A stretch of 64,000 nucleotides of DNA, from NCBI GenBank assembly GCA_947592005.1, contig CANQDJ010000004.1, forward strand, positions 1 through 64,000, given 5' to 3'. How positions within the stretch are numbered: the first letter of the stretch is position 1; the number at the start of each line of letters is the position of its first letter. This DNA is from an uncultured Anaeroplasma sp. (GTDB lineage Bacteria > Bacillota_I > Bacilli_A > Acholeplasmatales > Anaeroplasmataceae). Both the position numbers and the translations under genes were made by a program. Under the pieces are notes generated by a model, which did no database searches, was not told the DNA's origin, and saw nothing but the letters and a program-made list of their open reading frames with translations. Positions 48,088 to 58,678 of the stretch are shown here, one piece after another.

Positions 48088-49170
48088 TTATTTTTGTTTG
48101 GCGATATTCTTATAAGCCTCTACTCCAACATTCAAAATATCCATAGGAAAATCAAACGTAGCCGTATGAAGTAACGATTTATCCCCACACCCCAACAATA
48201 AAAATAAAGATTTATATTCCCTCGTATAACACCCGAAATCTTCGGATTGAATATATGGTTTATCCAAAATAAAATATCGCAATTTTTCTTTATATTTATC
48301 GAATAACTCCGAATCATTTATAACCCCGGGATATACCGCATTCTTCTTATATTCTATTTTGATAGGATATGTTTTTTCATAATATCGCTTTAATCTTTCC
48401 ATTTCTCCTAACATTTTTTCAAAAACACGATCATCGAATGTTCTCATTGTTCCTTCTATAACCGCTTCGGCGGCTACGACATTTCGAACCGTTCCTGCTT
48501 GAAATTTACCAAAATGAATTAAATGTGGTTCTTTTATCTTATCGGCAAAAGAATAATACCTTTTAATGAAATCCGTTCCAACCCATAAGGCATCTATACC
48601 GTTTTTTCGATTGGCGGCATGAACGGATTGCCCATATATATGAATATCCACTTCGGCGGAAGTTGCCGTCATTTGTCCTTTCATACCAAACAATTTTCCT
48701 TCTTCTAAACCCGGCCATATATGCATTCCATATATCTCTTTAACATGCAATGTATCCAATATTCCGGATTGAAGAATATCATTCGCTCCTGCGTTATCTT
48801 CTTCAGATGGTTGAAATAAACAAACGACATTCACTTCCAATTCTTCCCGATGGGTATTAGCCCATTCTGCAAAAGATAACACCATAGCCATATGGCCATC
48901 ATGTCCGCAAGCGTGCATTATTCCCATATGTTGAGAACGGAACTCCATATGGTTTTGTTCCTCGATTGGCAAACCGTCCATATCACAGCGAAAACATATC
49001 GTTTTGTGTTTATGACAATCAAAATATAAAACAACGGCCGTAGGTGTCGGTTCAAAAATTTGACAATGCCAATTTTCCGTATAGTTCAAAATCCATTGTT
49101 TGGTTTGAAATTCCTTTCTGCCAAGTTCGGGAATCCGATGAAGTGCTTGACGAATTTCTTCCGTTTTCAT
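48088..49170 (-). CDS. M20 family amidohydrolase, probable N-acetyldiaminopimelate deacetylase
   Basis: LHRIPELGRKEFQTKQWI; FRCDMDGLPIEEQ; MHACGHDGHMAM; in lysine gene cluster. Confidence 0.88.
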   Translation of the reverse strand: MKTEEIRQALHRIPELGRKEFQTKQWILNYTENWHCQIFEPTPTAVVLYFDCHKHKTICFRCDMDGLPIEEQNHMEFRSQHMGIMHACGHDGHMAMVLSFAEWANTHREELEVNVVCLFQPSEEDNAGANDILQSGILDTLHVKEIYGMHIWPGLEEGKLFGMKGQMTATSAEVDIHIYGQSVHAANRKNGIDALWVGTDFIKRYYSFADKIKEPHLIHFGKFQAGTVRNVVAAEAVIEGTMRTFDDRVFEKMLGEMERLKRYYEKTYPIKIEYKKNAVYPGVINDSELFDKYKEKLRYFILDKPYIQSEDFGCYTREYKSLFLLLGCGDKSLLHTATFDFPMDILNVGVEAYKNIAKQK

Positions 49171-49173
49171 AAA

Positions 49174-50478
49174 TTAAGCCACCAAATTTTGATATAAAGA
49201 CCGAACCGTTTGTTCATAATCTTTTGAAGCGACACCGATAATAATATTCAATTCTTCCGGTCCTTGAGCCAACAATTTAACATTGATCTTCTGTTGTCCC
49301 AACGTTTGGAATATAGTCCCGCATATACCACTTCTCTTTGCCATATTACGACCTACAATAGCGACCAAAGCGATATCGGATTCAATGCTTACCTCTGCGT
49401 CCAATTCTTTCTTTAAATCGGTAACCAATTCATATTGACACTTTTCGACAGAAGCCGCATTTACAACGACACTGAAAGAATCGATTCCGGAAGGAATATG
49501 TTCGATAGAAACATTATATTTTTCGAAAATAGATAATGCTCGTCTTAAAAATCCTACTTCATTGGACATATGATCTTTGGAAATATTGAACGATAAAAAA
49601 TCTTTTTTACCCGCAATACCGGTAACAATCGTATCTTCGTCCGCACAATCATTTTTAATCAAAGTTCCCGGGTGTTGCGGATCATTGGTATTTTTCAAAT
49701 TAATCGGAATATTCAACTGCTGAACAGGAAATACGGTTTCTTCATGTAGTACGGAAGCCCCCATATAAGATAATTCTCTTAATTCCGCATAAGTAATTTC
49801 TTTAATCGCTTTCGGACTCGGAATAATGCGGGGATCTGCCGCCAATATACCGGAAACATCTGTCCAATTCTCATATAAAGAAACATTTAGACATTTCGAT
49901 AATATTGACCCCGTAACATCAGAACCACCTCGAGATAATAACCGTAAAGATCCATTCGGATAAGCACCGTAAAAACCAGGAACAACAATCGTTCCATATT
50001 CGGAAAAGGCTTGTTTTACTTTCTTCTCCGTCAATTCTTCGTCCATTTTTCCGTCATAATTAAAACATAATAAATCTTTGGCATCTACAAATGTAAACCC
50101 CAAATAACTGCTCATCAATTTCGCTGTCAAATATTCTCCTCTGGAAACCAAATAATCCAAAGAAATATTCTTATTCAATTCTTTATATAAAGTATTCATA
50201 TCTTCTTTTATATCATAAGAGATATGTAATTCATTTTGAACATCAACAAAACGAGTATAAATCATATTCCATATATCTTCATACGGAACGGAATATTTCA
50301 AATGAGCATGTAAAATATACAATAAATCTGTAATTTTGGTATCGGAAGAATCCCTCTTTCCCAAAGCAGATACAACGACGATTTTTCTTTTCGGATCGGA
50401 CATTACAATATTCTTAACTTTCGCAAATTGTGTAGCACAAGATAATGAACTGCCTCCAAATTTTGTAACAACCAACAT
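49174..50478 (-). CDS. Aspartate kinase
   Basis: VVTKFGGSSLSCATQFAKVKNIV; LSRGGSDVTGSI; C-terminal ACT domains. Confidence 0.95.
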   Translation of the reverse strand: MLVVTKFGGSSLSCATQFAKVKNIVMSDPKRKIVVVSALGKRDSSDTKITDLLYILHAHLKYSVPYEDIWNMIYTRFVDVQNELHISYDIKEDMNTLYKELNKNISLDYLVSRGEYLTAKLMSSYLGFTFVDAKDLLCFNYDGKMDEELTEKKVKQAFSEYGTIVVPGFYGAYPNGSLRLLSRGGSDVTGSILSKCLNVSLYENWTDVSGILAADPRIIPSPKAIKEITYAELRELSYMGASVLHEETVFPVQQLNIPINLKNTNDPQHPGTLIKNDCADEDTIVTGIAGKKDFLSFNISKDHMSNEVGFLRRALSIFEKYNVSIEHIPSGIDSFSVVVNAASVEKCQYELVTDLKKELDAEVSIESDIALVAIVGRNMAKRSGICGTIFQTLGQQKINVKLLAQGPEELNIIIGVASKDYEQTVRSLYQNLVA

Positions 50479-50487
50479 AAAAACCTC

Positions 50488-51498
50488 CTATATATTCAAA
50501 CCGATTAGTATCATAGCAATCTGTACCGCATTGGTAGCGGCTCCTTTTCTTACTTGATCGCCACAACACCATAAATCGATTCCGTTTTCAAAAATTAAAT
50601 CTTTTCTTATTCTTCCGACATATACCAAATCCTGATCGGAAGTAACAATAGGCATAGGATAAACTTTATTTGAAACATCGTCGTATAACCGACAGCCCTT
50701 TTCTTTAGATATTGCCTGTTTTACCTGTTCTACCTCCAATGGTTTATCGCACAATATCGTTACTGAAATGGAATGAGAACGAGCAACAGGAACTCTAACA
50801 CAAGTACAAGTTACCTTTAAATCCGGCAAATGCATGATTTTCCTTCCCTCATTCTGCATTTTCATTTCTTCGGTTGTATATCCATTTCCCAAAAATGAGC
50901 CTATATGAGGAATAACATTTTCGGCAATTTGATACGGAAATACTTGAGGAGATATTTCGCCATTTTCCAGCAAAGATTTCATCTGTTTACGCAATTCGAT
51001 TGGACCTTCCGCTCCCGCACCGCTGGTGGCTTGATAGGTAGAAGCAATCAAAGCCTTTATATCGGCTAATTTTTGAATTGCGTGAATCGCAACTAAAGTA
51101 ATAATCGTCGAACAATTCGGATTAGCGATAATCCCATGATGTAAAAACGCATCTTCGGGATTGATTTCCGGCACTACCAAAGGAACATCTTCTTCCATAC
51201 GAAAAGCACTGGAATTATCGATAAATACCGCACCGGAATCTACAATATCTTTCGCAAATTTTTTCGCAACGGGATTCGCCGCTGCCCCTAAAACAAAATC
51301 CAATCCTCGAAACGCACCAAAATCCGCCAACTCCACTTTATATTCTTTTCCGCCATATATCATTTTCTTTCCAACACTTCGTTCACTGGCAAAAAGTTTT
51401 AATTCACGGATTGGAAATTTCCTTTCTTCCAAAACTTTCAGCATTTCTCTTCCGACCGCACCGGTCGCTCCGAGAATACCAACATTATATTTTTTCAT
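50488..51498 (-). CDS. asd: Aspartate-semialdehyde dehydrogenase
   Basis: NVGILGATGAVGREMLKVLEER; NPNCSTI; TYQATSGAGAEG. Confidence 0.96.
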   Translation of the reverse strand: MKKYNVGILGATGAVGREMLKVLEERKFPIRELKLFASERSVGKKMIYGGKEYKVELADFGAFRGLDFVLGAAANPVAKKFAKDIVDSGAVFIDNSSAFRMEEDVPLVVPEINPEDAFLHHGIIANPNCSTIITLVAIHAIQKLADIKALIASTYQATSGAGAEGPIELRKQMKSLLENGEISPQVFPYQIAENVIPHIGSFLGNGYTTEEMKMQNEGRKIMHLPDLKVTCTCVRVPVARSHSISVTILCDKPLEVEQVKQAISKEKGCRLYDDVSNKVYPMPIVTSDQDLVYVGRIRKDLIFENGIDLWCCGDQVRKGAATNAVQIAMILIGLNI

Positions 51499-51537
51499 TG
51501 CTTATATCTCCTCATAAACCACTTATAAATTAGGTTA

Positions 51538-51566
51538 ATTATAAAACCGAATGAAACAAAATTCAA
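51538..51566 (-). promoter_or_regulatory. Promoter of asd-aspartate kinase-deacetylase unit
   Basis: Minus TTGAAT (51561-51566), 17-nt spacer, TATAAT (51538-51543). Confidence 0.65.
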
Positions 51567-51697
51567 CACAAAACAACATCTTAATTTTTACAAATATCAT
51601 TTTTGTATATCTCAGAAAAACATAAAAAGAATTATGTATATATTTTTCTTTTACATCTCTCTATTATTAATAAATGCAGGAAAGAAAAAGTTGCCTG

Positions 51698-52393
51698 TTA
51701 CAAAGTCCTTAATGCTTGTATCAAATCCGTTTTTTCTTTTGTTTTATTATCCTTTTTCTTCAATATTTTAGCCGGAACACCTCCGACAACGACACCCGAA
51801 GGAACATCATCTATCACAACAGATCCTGCCGCAACGACAGCCCCTTCTCCAATTCGACAACCTTCAATCACAACCGCATTCGCTCCGATTAATACATTAT
51901 CTTCCACAACAACCGGTTTAGCAGATGCCGGCTCAATCACTCCCGCTAAAACGGCACCAGCCCCAATATGACAATTTTTACCGACGATTGCACGACCACC
52001 CAAAACGGCTCCCATATCAATCATACTCCCTGAGCCAACCACAGCCCCGATATTAAGAATCGCGCCCATCATAATCACCGCATTCGCTCCGATTTCCACT
52101 TCTTCCCGAATAATGGCTCCCGGTTCAATTCGGGCCGGAACATGTTGAATATCCAGTAACGGAATCGCCGAATTTCTCCTATCACATTCAATATAATAAT
52201 CCAAAATATTTTCCTTCACTTTTTCGATTTGAGGCAAAAGTTCATCGGATTCCCCAAACCATATATATAAATCGGGATTCCCGAATAAATGTCCTCCCGT
52301 CAAAGATAATTCTTTATCGGATTTCATATAAATTTTTACCGGTGTTTTCTTTTTTGAATTTTTAATCTTTTCAATTATCGTATCCGCATTCAT
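51698..52393 (-). CDS. dapH: 2,3,4,5-tetrahydropyridine-2,6-dicarboxylate N-acetyltransferase
   Basis: [34 protein letters not shown] hexapeptide repeats. Confidence 0.94.
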   Translation of the reverse strand: MNADTIIEKIKNSKKKTPVKIYMKSDKELSLTGGHLFGNPDLYIWFGESDELLPQIEKVKENILDYYIECDRRNSAIPLLDIQHVPARIEPGAIIREEVEIGANAVIMMGAILNIGAVVGSGSMIDMGAVLGGRAIVGKNCHIGAGAVLAGVIEPASAKPVVVEDNVLIGANAVVIEGCRIGEGAVVAAGSVVIDDVPSGVVVGGVPAKILKKKDNKTKEKTDLIQALRTL

Positions 52394-53106
52394 TTTTTAT
52401 CTCCAAACAATACATCTTCCATAGAATAATATCCAATCGGTTTGAAACACAACCATCTCGCCGCCTTAATCGCTCCGACCGCAAAAATCTTTTTAGAATG
52501 AGCGAAATGTCGAAGAACGATTCCCTCGTCTTCGCCGCAATACAAAATCTCATGTTCCCCGACAATCGTTCCTCCTCGAATGGAATGAATACCGATATCT
52601 TTCGGCTTTCTTTGACAATTCCCTTCTCTTCCGTAAATCGGTTGAAAATCGGTTTGTTCCAAAATACTATTTAATAACATTTTGGCAGTCCCAGAAGGAG
52701 CGTCTACTTTGTGATGATGATGTGCCTCTATGATCTCAATATCGAAATCATTCATTAAAATCGGCGTAATCTCTTTAACCAGTCGATTCAACAAAATAAT
52801 TCCCATCGAAAAATTGGCACTCCGTAAAACAGGAGTATATCTCGCAAGATCTTCTATCTTTTTTAACTGTTCCTCCGAATATCCCGTCGTTGCGAAAACA
52901 ACGGGTTTCTTATGCATTTTGGCATAATCGTAAATCATATCCAAATTTGCCGGATTGGAAAAATCTATAATGATATCAAACTCTTTTTTCGATTCAAACA
53001 AATTCTTTGTTTCGCATTCAATAGAAACAACTTCACTTAATTCCTCTTTCAATTCTTCACAAAGAATTTTTCCCATTGCCCCATAACCAACAACACATAC
53101 TTTCAT
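52390..53106 (-). CDS. dapB: 4-hydroxy-tetrahydrodipicolinate reductase
   Basis: [33 protein letters not shown]. Confidence 0.95.
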   Translation of the reverse strand: MKVCVVGYGAMGKILCEELKEELSEVVSIECETKNLFESKKEFDIIIDFSNPANLDMIYDYAKMHKKPVVFATTGYSEEQLKKIEDLARYTPVLRSANFSMGIILLNRLVKEITPILMNDFDIEIIEAHHHHKVDAPSGTAKMLLNSILEQTDFQPIYGREGNCQRKPKDIGIHSIRGGTIVGEHEILYCGEDEGIVLRHFAHSKKIFAVGAIKAARWLCFKPIGYYSMEDVLFGDKK

Positions 53107-53984
53107 CGAATATTCCTCCTTGATTTATCCAAGATTTTATATAACTTTTCTTTATTTACCAAAGCCATTTCATCTAACGGCATTCGATACCCTCCGACTT
53201 CAAAACCCAAATAATTCATCGCTTCTTTAATAGGAATCGGATTCACTTCCATAAACAACGAAGAAATTAATGGTAATACTTCTTGTTGAAGTTGATTGGC
53301 TTGAATATAATTTTGTTCCAAACACAATTTTACAATTTCCGCCGTCGTTTGCGGAGCGATATTGGCTAAAACAGAAATCACTCCACTTGCCCCAATAGAC
53401 ATCATAGGAACTATAATATCGTCATTACCAGATAACATAAAGAAATCTTCCGAAACGTATTTGGCAACCATAGAAGAATAACTTATATTTCCCGAAGCCT
53501 CTTTTATTCCGCAAATATTAGAATGCTTAGATAAAACTTCTATAGCGGAAATCGGAATAGACATACCCGTTCTTCCGGGAACATTATATAAAATAACCGG
53601 ACACAAAGAAGCATTCGCTACCATTGTAAAATGCTTAATCAAACCACTTTCATTGGTTTTATTATAATAAGGGGTAATAACCAATACATAATCCGCTCCC
53701 ATTTCCGAATATTTTTTAGACATTTTAACCGCCTTATCCGTTTCATTGGAACCGGAACCAACAATCAAAGGAACACGATGGTTTACTTTTTCTACACTAT
53801 ACCGAACAATCTTTTCCTCTTCTTCAAAACTTAAAGTAGAAGCTTCTCCCGTCGTTCCCAAAATAACAATTCCGTCGGTTTTATTTTGAATATGATATTC
53901 CAAAAGTTCCCCCAACTTATCATAATTGACTTCTCCACTCTTCTTAAATGGCGTAACCAGTGCCACAATACTTCCTTTTAACAT
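53103..53984 (-). CDS. dapA: 4-hydroxy-tetrahydrodipicolinate synthase
   Basis: GSIVALVTPFKKSGEVNYDKL; LGTTGEASTLSFEEE; YNVPGRTG; GIKEASG. Confidence 0.96.
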   Translation of the reverse strand: MLKGSIVALVTPFKKSGEVNYDKLGELLEYHIQNKTDGIVILGTTGEASTLSFEEEEKIVRYSVEKVNHRVPLIVGSGSNETDKAVKMSKKYSEMGADYVLVITPYYNKTNESGLIKHFTMVANASLCPVILYNVPGRTGMSIPISAIEVLSKHSNICGIKEASGNISYSSMVAKYVSEDFFMLSGNDDIIVPMMSIGASGVISVLANIAPQTTAEIVKLCLEQNYIQANQLQQEVLPLISSLFMEVNPIPIKEAMNYLGFEVGGYRMPLDEMALVNKEKLYKILDKSRRNIR

Positions 53985-54790
53985 TCCGTTTTCTCCTTAT
54001 AATCACACTCAAAAACTTTCATTGCCGAACCACACATAAATACTTTATTCTTTTGAATTTCAATATCCAATTCCCCCAATTCCAAAAGAACTTTTACCTT
54101 CTTATCGGTCAATTTCAATCTCTCCGCCGTTACCACTGCGGCACAGCACCCCGTTCCGCAAGAAAGCGTCCAACCGACTCCTCTTTCATATGTTTTGACT
54201 CGTATCGTAGAAGAATCGATAATTTGAACAAAATCCACATTGGTTTGTTCGACAAACAACGAATGTTTACAAATGCTTTCCGCGTACTTCAATACCTCAC
54301 TATCCCAATCCGATACGAAAATCACCGTATGTACCGTTCCCATAAACAACGAATATACCGTAATTTTCAAGTCCTTTACTTCGATTGTTCTACCGAAAAA
54401 ATCCAAATTATCACTCACATGAAGCATCATATTTTGAAATATGGGACTACCCATATTCACTCGACAGGTAAATGGAAATTCTGTTAAAATCTCAATAGTC
54501 AATTTTCCCGCACCCGTAATAACATCAAATTTATTTTTTTTGACATACCCATGTTCCCAACAATATTTCGCAAAACAACGAATTCCGTTTCCACACATTG
54601 TGGCTTTTGTTCCATCGGCATTATAATATACCATTTCTAAAGGATCTCTTTTTACCGCAATAAATCCATCGGCACCGATTCCAATATGTCGATCGCATAA
54701 TTGAACCGCAAGATCCGCATACCGCATATTTTCTTTCGAATCTATAACGACAAAATCATTTCCGCAACCATGCATCTTCCAAACATTCAT
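53978..54790 (-). CDS. dapF: Diaminopimelate epimerase
   Basis: WKMHGCGNDFVVID; MCGNGIRCFAKY; ERGVGWTLSCGTGCCA. Confidence 0.95.
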   Translation of the reverse strand: MNVWKMHGCGNDFVVIDSKENMRYADLAVQLCDRHIGIGADGFIAVKRDPLEMVYYNADGTKATMCGNGIRCFAKYCWEHGYVKKNKFDVITGAGKLTIEILTEFPFTCRVNMGSPIFQNMMLHVSDNLDFFGRTIEVKDLKITVYSLFMGTVHTVIFVSDWDSEVLKYAESICKHSLFVEQTNVDFVQIIDSSTIRVKTYERGVGWTLSCGTGCCAAVVTAERLKLTDKKVKVLLELGELDIEIQKNKVFMCGSAMKVFECDYKEKTEC

Positions 54791-54792
54791 AT

Positions 54793-56028
54793 CTATATCT
54801 CTCTTTCCAAAAGTTCTTTATAACTTTGCCTCTTACAAACCAATCTATCTTCTCCGTCCTCAATAAAAACAATAGCCGGAAATAACGCTTTATTATAATT
54901 ACTGCCCATTGAATACCCATACGCTCCCGTCGTATATGTAATCAATAAATCATTCGGAACTGCCATAGGAAGCGGAATATCTTCTATAATCAAATCCCCG
55001 CTTTCACAACATTTCCCCGCTATCGTAACAATATGATTTTTTAATTCATTTTCCTTACCGACAATATCCGCATTATACTTTGCTTGATACAATGCCGGAC
55101 GAATATTATCCGTCATACCTCCATCAATAAAATAATACAATTTATTGGGTGTTTGTTTTAAATATCCAATCGTATATAATGTATTCCCCGCTTCCGCAAC
55201 GATACTTCTTCCCGGCTCTATACAAAGTTTCTTTATCTTTCCCTTCCATTTTCTTAAAGCACTTTCACAACCTTCAATCAACTTCTTACTTCCTTCGATA
55301 ATCGAAAAAGGTTTATCCGCTTCTGTATAACGAACACCGAATCCTCCCCCAATATTCAACACCAATGGTTTATCAAAATCCTTACTTATCGCAATACATT
55401 TATCCATAGCGGCAATATACCCCGATAGATCGAAAATCTGACTTCCTATATGTGAATGAAACCCATCGAATATTATATATTTCGAACGCAAAAAAATCTC
55501 TTTCATCTTTTGATACTCTATAGAATTATAAGAAACTCCAAACTTTGAATCCACATGAGAAGTAACAATAAATTTATGCGTATGGGCTTCAATTCCCAAA
55601 TTTAATCGAATCAAAATATGTATCGTTTTTTTTCTTTCAAAACAAATCCTTTCCAACGCTTCCAATTCCATTAAATTATCCACAACAATCGTTCCGATTC
55701 CTTCTTCCACAGCCAAAATCAACTCTTGTTCGGATTTATTATTTCCATGAAAATAAATACGATTTACAGGAAATCCCACCGCTAAAGCCGTTTGAAGTTC
55801 TCCCATAGAAACCACATCTAAAGATACTTCTTCTCTATTAATCAATCGAAGCATTTCTTTTATACAAAAAGCCTTAGAAGCATATATAATTTCCGTTTCA
55901 AATAAATCGGATTTAAAATTATTCTTATAATCTCTCAAATTCTTTTTCATTTTCGATACATCATATATATATAATGGTGTATCGTATTTTTCTTTTAATA
56001 ATCTAACATCTACATTCCCGATTTTCAT
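54793..56028 (-). CDS. lysA: Diaminopimelate decarboxylase
   Basis: YDTPLYIYDVSKM; YASKAFC; GFHSHIGSQI; LNIGGGFGVRY; EPGRSIV. Confidence 0.95.
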   Translation of the reverse strand: MKIGNVDVRLLKEKYDTPLYIYDVSKMKKNLRDYKNNFKSDLFETEIIYASKAFCIKEMLRLINREEVSLDVVSMGELQTALAVGFPVNRIYFHGNNKSEQELILAVEEGIGTIVVDNLMELEALERICFERKKTIHILIRLNLGIEAHTHKFIVTSHVDSKFGVSYNSIEYQKMKEIFLRSKYIIFDGFHSHIGSQIFDLSGYIAAMDKCIAISKDFDKPLVLNIGGGFGVRYTEADKPFSIIEGSKKLIEGCESALRKWKGKIKKLCIEPGRSIVAEAGNTLYTIGYLKQTPNKLYYFIDGGMTDNIRPALYQAKYNADIVGKENELKNHIVTIAGKCCESGDLIIEDIPLPMAVPNDLLITYTTGAYGYSMGSNYNKALFPAIVFIEDGEDRLVCKRQSYKELLEREI

Positions 56029-56045
56029 AATTACCTCCAAAAAAA

Positions 56046-56064
56046 ATAAGGCTTGGTGCCTTAT
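56046..56064 (-). terminator. Lysine riboswitch expression-platform terminator
   Basis: Minus ATAAGGC-ACCAA-GCCTTAT-TTTTT just upstream of lysA SD. Confidence 0.75.
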
Positions 56065-56075
56065 CGTTTTCTCTT

Positions 56076-56236
56076 ATATCTTAGCACCTCTACATAAAGT
56101 AGGAGTGATATGAGTATTTCCCATATCCCCATAGTCTTGTATATGCCTATACAACTATTCGGCAATGGTTACCTTTCTTATGTTTCACAGAACGCCTTCT
56201 CCGCATAATACTCTTTTGCATTGCTACCTCTAATGA
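56076..56236 (-). ncRNA. Lysine riboswitch (L-box) aptamer
   Basis: Minus AGAGGUAGCAAUGCAAAAGAGUAUUAUGCGGAGAAGGCGUUCUGUGAAACAUAAGAAAGGUAACCAUUGCCGAAUA aligns by eye with the B. subtilis lysC L-box core (AGAGGUGC..AAGAGUA..GGAGAAAG..UUCUGUGAA..UGAAAGG..GCCGAAG). Confidence 0.92.
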
Positions 56237-56246
56237 ATTTTCAATT

Positions 56247-56275
56247 ATTATACCATACTACAAAAATTTTGTCTA
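56247..56275 (-). promoter_or_regulatory. Promoter of the L-box lysA-dap operon
   Basis: Minus TAGACA (56270-56275), 17-nt spacer, TATAAT (56247-56252). Confidence 0.6.
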
Positions 56276-56294
56276 TTCTTTTTCCATATCCACC

Positions 56295-57194
56295 TTAAAA
56301 TACCGATAAAAACTCTTTCGGTAATGGCGAAGATATCGAAAGAACAGCCTTAGTAATCGGGTGAATAAATTCCAATTTTATGGCATGAAGCCCCAAGCGG
56401 TGAAGTGGATCTTTCTCATACCCATATTTCTTATCTCCGACAATTCCATGACCCAAATGTTTCAGTTGAACTCGAATCTGATTCTTTCTTCCTGTATCAA
56501 TTTCTACCTCTAATAAAGAATAATCTTTATTTTGTTTCACAACTCTGTAATGCAAAACAGCCTTCAACTCGTTGGGATTTTTACTTACATACATCATTCC
56601 GTTTTCCGTTTCCGCCAAAAAATTTTGAATCGTTGCCGTAGCGGGTTCAAGTCGACCTTCCACCAACGCATAATATTGGCGAACACGAACATATTGATTC
56701 CACCGTAGCCGCAACATACTATGTATAGATTTATTTTTAGTAAAAACCAACACTCCCGATGTTTCCTTATCGATACGATGGATAATATAAACTCTTTGAT
56801 TTTTATCTTTTTCTTGAACATACCGACTAACATATCGATATGCCGTTTGTTCTTCTTTTCCGTTATCTATCGACAATAACCCTTGTGGTTTATCTATTGC
56901 GATAAAATCATCATCTTCATATAAAATAGAAAATGGCAACCTTTCTTTTTTGAATTTTGAATTTTTCTCTTCTTCTATCGGATATTTGGCTATCTTTACT
57001 TCGTCTTCCTTTTCAAGCATAAAATTATATTGCCGAACCATAACTCCATTTACCACAACCTGTCGATTGGCTAAAAGTCGTTTCACATTATTTCGGGAAG
57101 TCTTGCACTTATTTAATAAAAAAGATAAAAGTTCCTCACTATGATGAACAATAAATGTAGCGGTAAAACCATTTCTTTTATTTATCATTTTCAA
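56295..57194 (-). CDS. RluA-family pseudouridine synthase (S4 domain)
   Basis: IHRIDKETSGVLVFTKN; EIDTGRKNQIRVQLKHLGHGIVGDKKYG; N-terminal S4-like region. Confidence 0.93.
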   Translation of the reverse strand: MKMINKRNGFTATFIVHHSEELLSFLLNKCKTSRNNVKRLLANRQVVVNGVMVRQYNFMLEKEDEVKIAKYPIEEEKNSKFKKERLPFSILYEDDDFIAIDKPQGLLSIDNGKEEQTAYRYVSRYVQEKDKNQRVYIIHRIDKETSGVLVFTKNKSIHSMLRLRWNQYVRVRQYYALVEGRLEPATATIQNFLAETENGMMYVSKNPNELKAVLHYRVVKQNKDYSLLEVEIDTGRKNQIRVQLKHLGHGIVGDKKYGYEKDPLHRLGLHAIKLEFIHPITKAVLSISSPLPKEFLSVF

Positions 57195-58662
57195 ACTCCA
57201 TACAGGCAGATATTGCCCTCTTCCAACGTTTTGTTTTAAAATCCAAATTCTTTATTTCTTGCGGTAAATAACACTCCTTTGCCCGATACAACTTACGAAT
57301 ATCTTCCAAGTCGTGAAACAAACCTTTAGAAAGCCCAACCAAATAAAACACACCCAATGCGGTGGCTTCAACGGTCGAAATGGTTTGAATTTTCTGTTTC
57401 ATTATCGAAGATTGAAATTGCATAAATCGACGATTGAAAGACGCTCCGCCATCTACACTTATCGAACGAAGTGGCATTTGTGTAGCCTCTGTCATACAAT
57501 CCAAAACATCTTTATTTAAAAAACTTACTCCTTCCAAAGTGGCCCACGCCATATCTTTTTTCGACGTATTTCGTGTTAATCCGAACATTGCCCCACGACA
57601 ATCCGCATTCCAATATGGAGCACCCAAACCGGTTAGTGCTGGAACAAAAACCAAAGAATTATCTTCTCTATCTTCAAATTCCGTATCGTCTAACGTATCT
57701 ACAATCCCCAAATTATCTTTTATAAAGGCAAACGCACTTCCGGCAACAAATACACTGCCTTCCAACGCATAATATGGTTTCCCATCTAAAACATACGCAA
57801 TCGTCGTCAATAAACCCGTCTTTGTCAAAGCAGGGTGTTTCCCTGTATTCAACAACATAAAACTTCCCGTACCATACGTTATTTTTACATCACCCATAGT
57901 AAAACAAGTATGTCCGAATAAAGAGGCTTGTTGATCCCCCGCTATCGCACATATTTCCAAATCAGCCAATCGCTTAATCCGTTCTTCTTCAATCAATCCG
58001 ATTCTTTCATTACAATTTACCACTTTCGGAAGAATAGTTTCCGAAATAGAAAACAAAGACAATAATTCCTTATCCCAACATAAATCATAAATATTAAATA
58101 ACATCGTTCGAGAAGCATTGGTATAATCCGTAATATGATATTTCCCGTTGGTCAACCGATAAACAAGCCAAGAATCCATCGTTCCGAACAAAAGCCGATT
58201 TTCTTTCATTAACGATTCGGCATTGGAAACATGATCTAATATCCAACGTATTTTACTGGCACTGAAATAAGGATTAATCAACAACCCCGTTTTCTTCCAA
58301 ACGATATCCTCATACTTCTTCTGTTTCCATTCCTCGCAAATCTCTTTCGATTGGGTCGACTGCCAAACAATAGCCGGATAAATCGGCTTCATTGTAACTT
58401 TATCCCATAACACCGTCGTTTCTCTTTGATTCGTAATCCCCACACCGAGAATATCTTTTACCGAAATATCTTTTAAATGCAATACCTCGCAACACAATTC
58501 CACTACATCTTCATAAATTCGTTCCGGATCATGTAAAATACATTCTCCTTCATAAATAGTAGGAAATGTCTTTGCGGTTTTATAAACTACATTCCCTTCT
58601 TCATCAAAAACCAACACTTTCGTAGAAGTCGTGCCCTGATCAATCGTCAATCCATATTTCAT
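57178..58662 (-). CDS. glpK: Glycerol kinase
   Basis: LTIDQGTTSTKVLVFDEEG; GVGITNQRETTVLWDK; FVPALTGLGAPYWNADCRGAMFGLTRNT. Confidence 0.95.
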   Translation of the reverse strand: MKYGLTIDQGTTSTKVLVFDEEGNVVYKTAKTFPTIYEGECILHDPERIYEDVVELCCEVLHLKDISVKDILGVGITNQRETTVLWDKVTMKPIYPAIVWQSTQSKEICEEWKQKKYEDIVWKKTGLLINPYFSASKIRWILDHVSNAESLMKENRLLFGTMDSWLVYRLTNGKYHITDYTNASRTMLFNIYDLCWDKELLSLFSISETILPKVVNCNERIGLIEEERIKRLADLEICAIAGDQQASLFGHTCFTMGDVKITYGTGSFMLLNTGKHPALTKTGLLTTIAYVLDGKPYYALEGSVFVAGSAFAFIKDNLGIVDTLDDTEFEDREDNSLVFVPALTGLGAPYWNADCRGAMFGLTRNTSKKDMAWATLEGVSFLNKDVLDCMTEATQMPLRSISVDGGASFNRRFMQFQSSIMKQKIQTISTVEATALGVFYLVGLSKGLFHDLEDIRKLYRAKECYLPQEIKNLDFKTKRWKRAISACMEFENDK

Positions 58663-58678
58663 ATTAAACCCTTCTTTT

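Noticed and set aside
51603-51971. 122-aa plus-strand ORF spanning the asd-dapH gap
   Set aside because: Most of it is antisense to dapH hexapeptide repeats (hence the Thr/Pro/Ala-rich translation); no SD.
53960-54487. 175-aa plus-strand ORF
   Set aside because: Antisense to dapF; low-complexity translation with no recognisable family; dapF is unambiguous.
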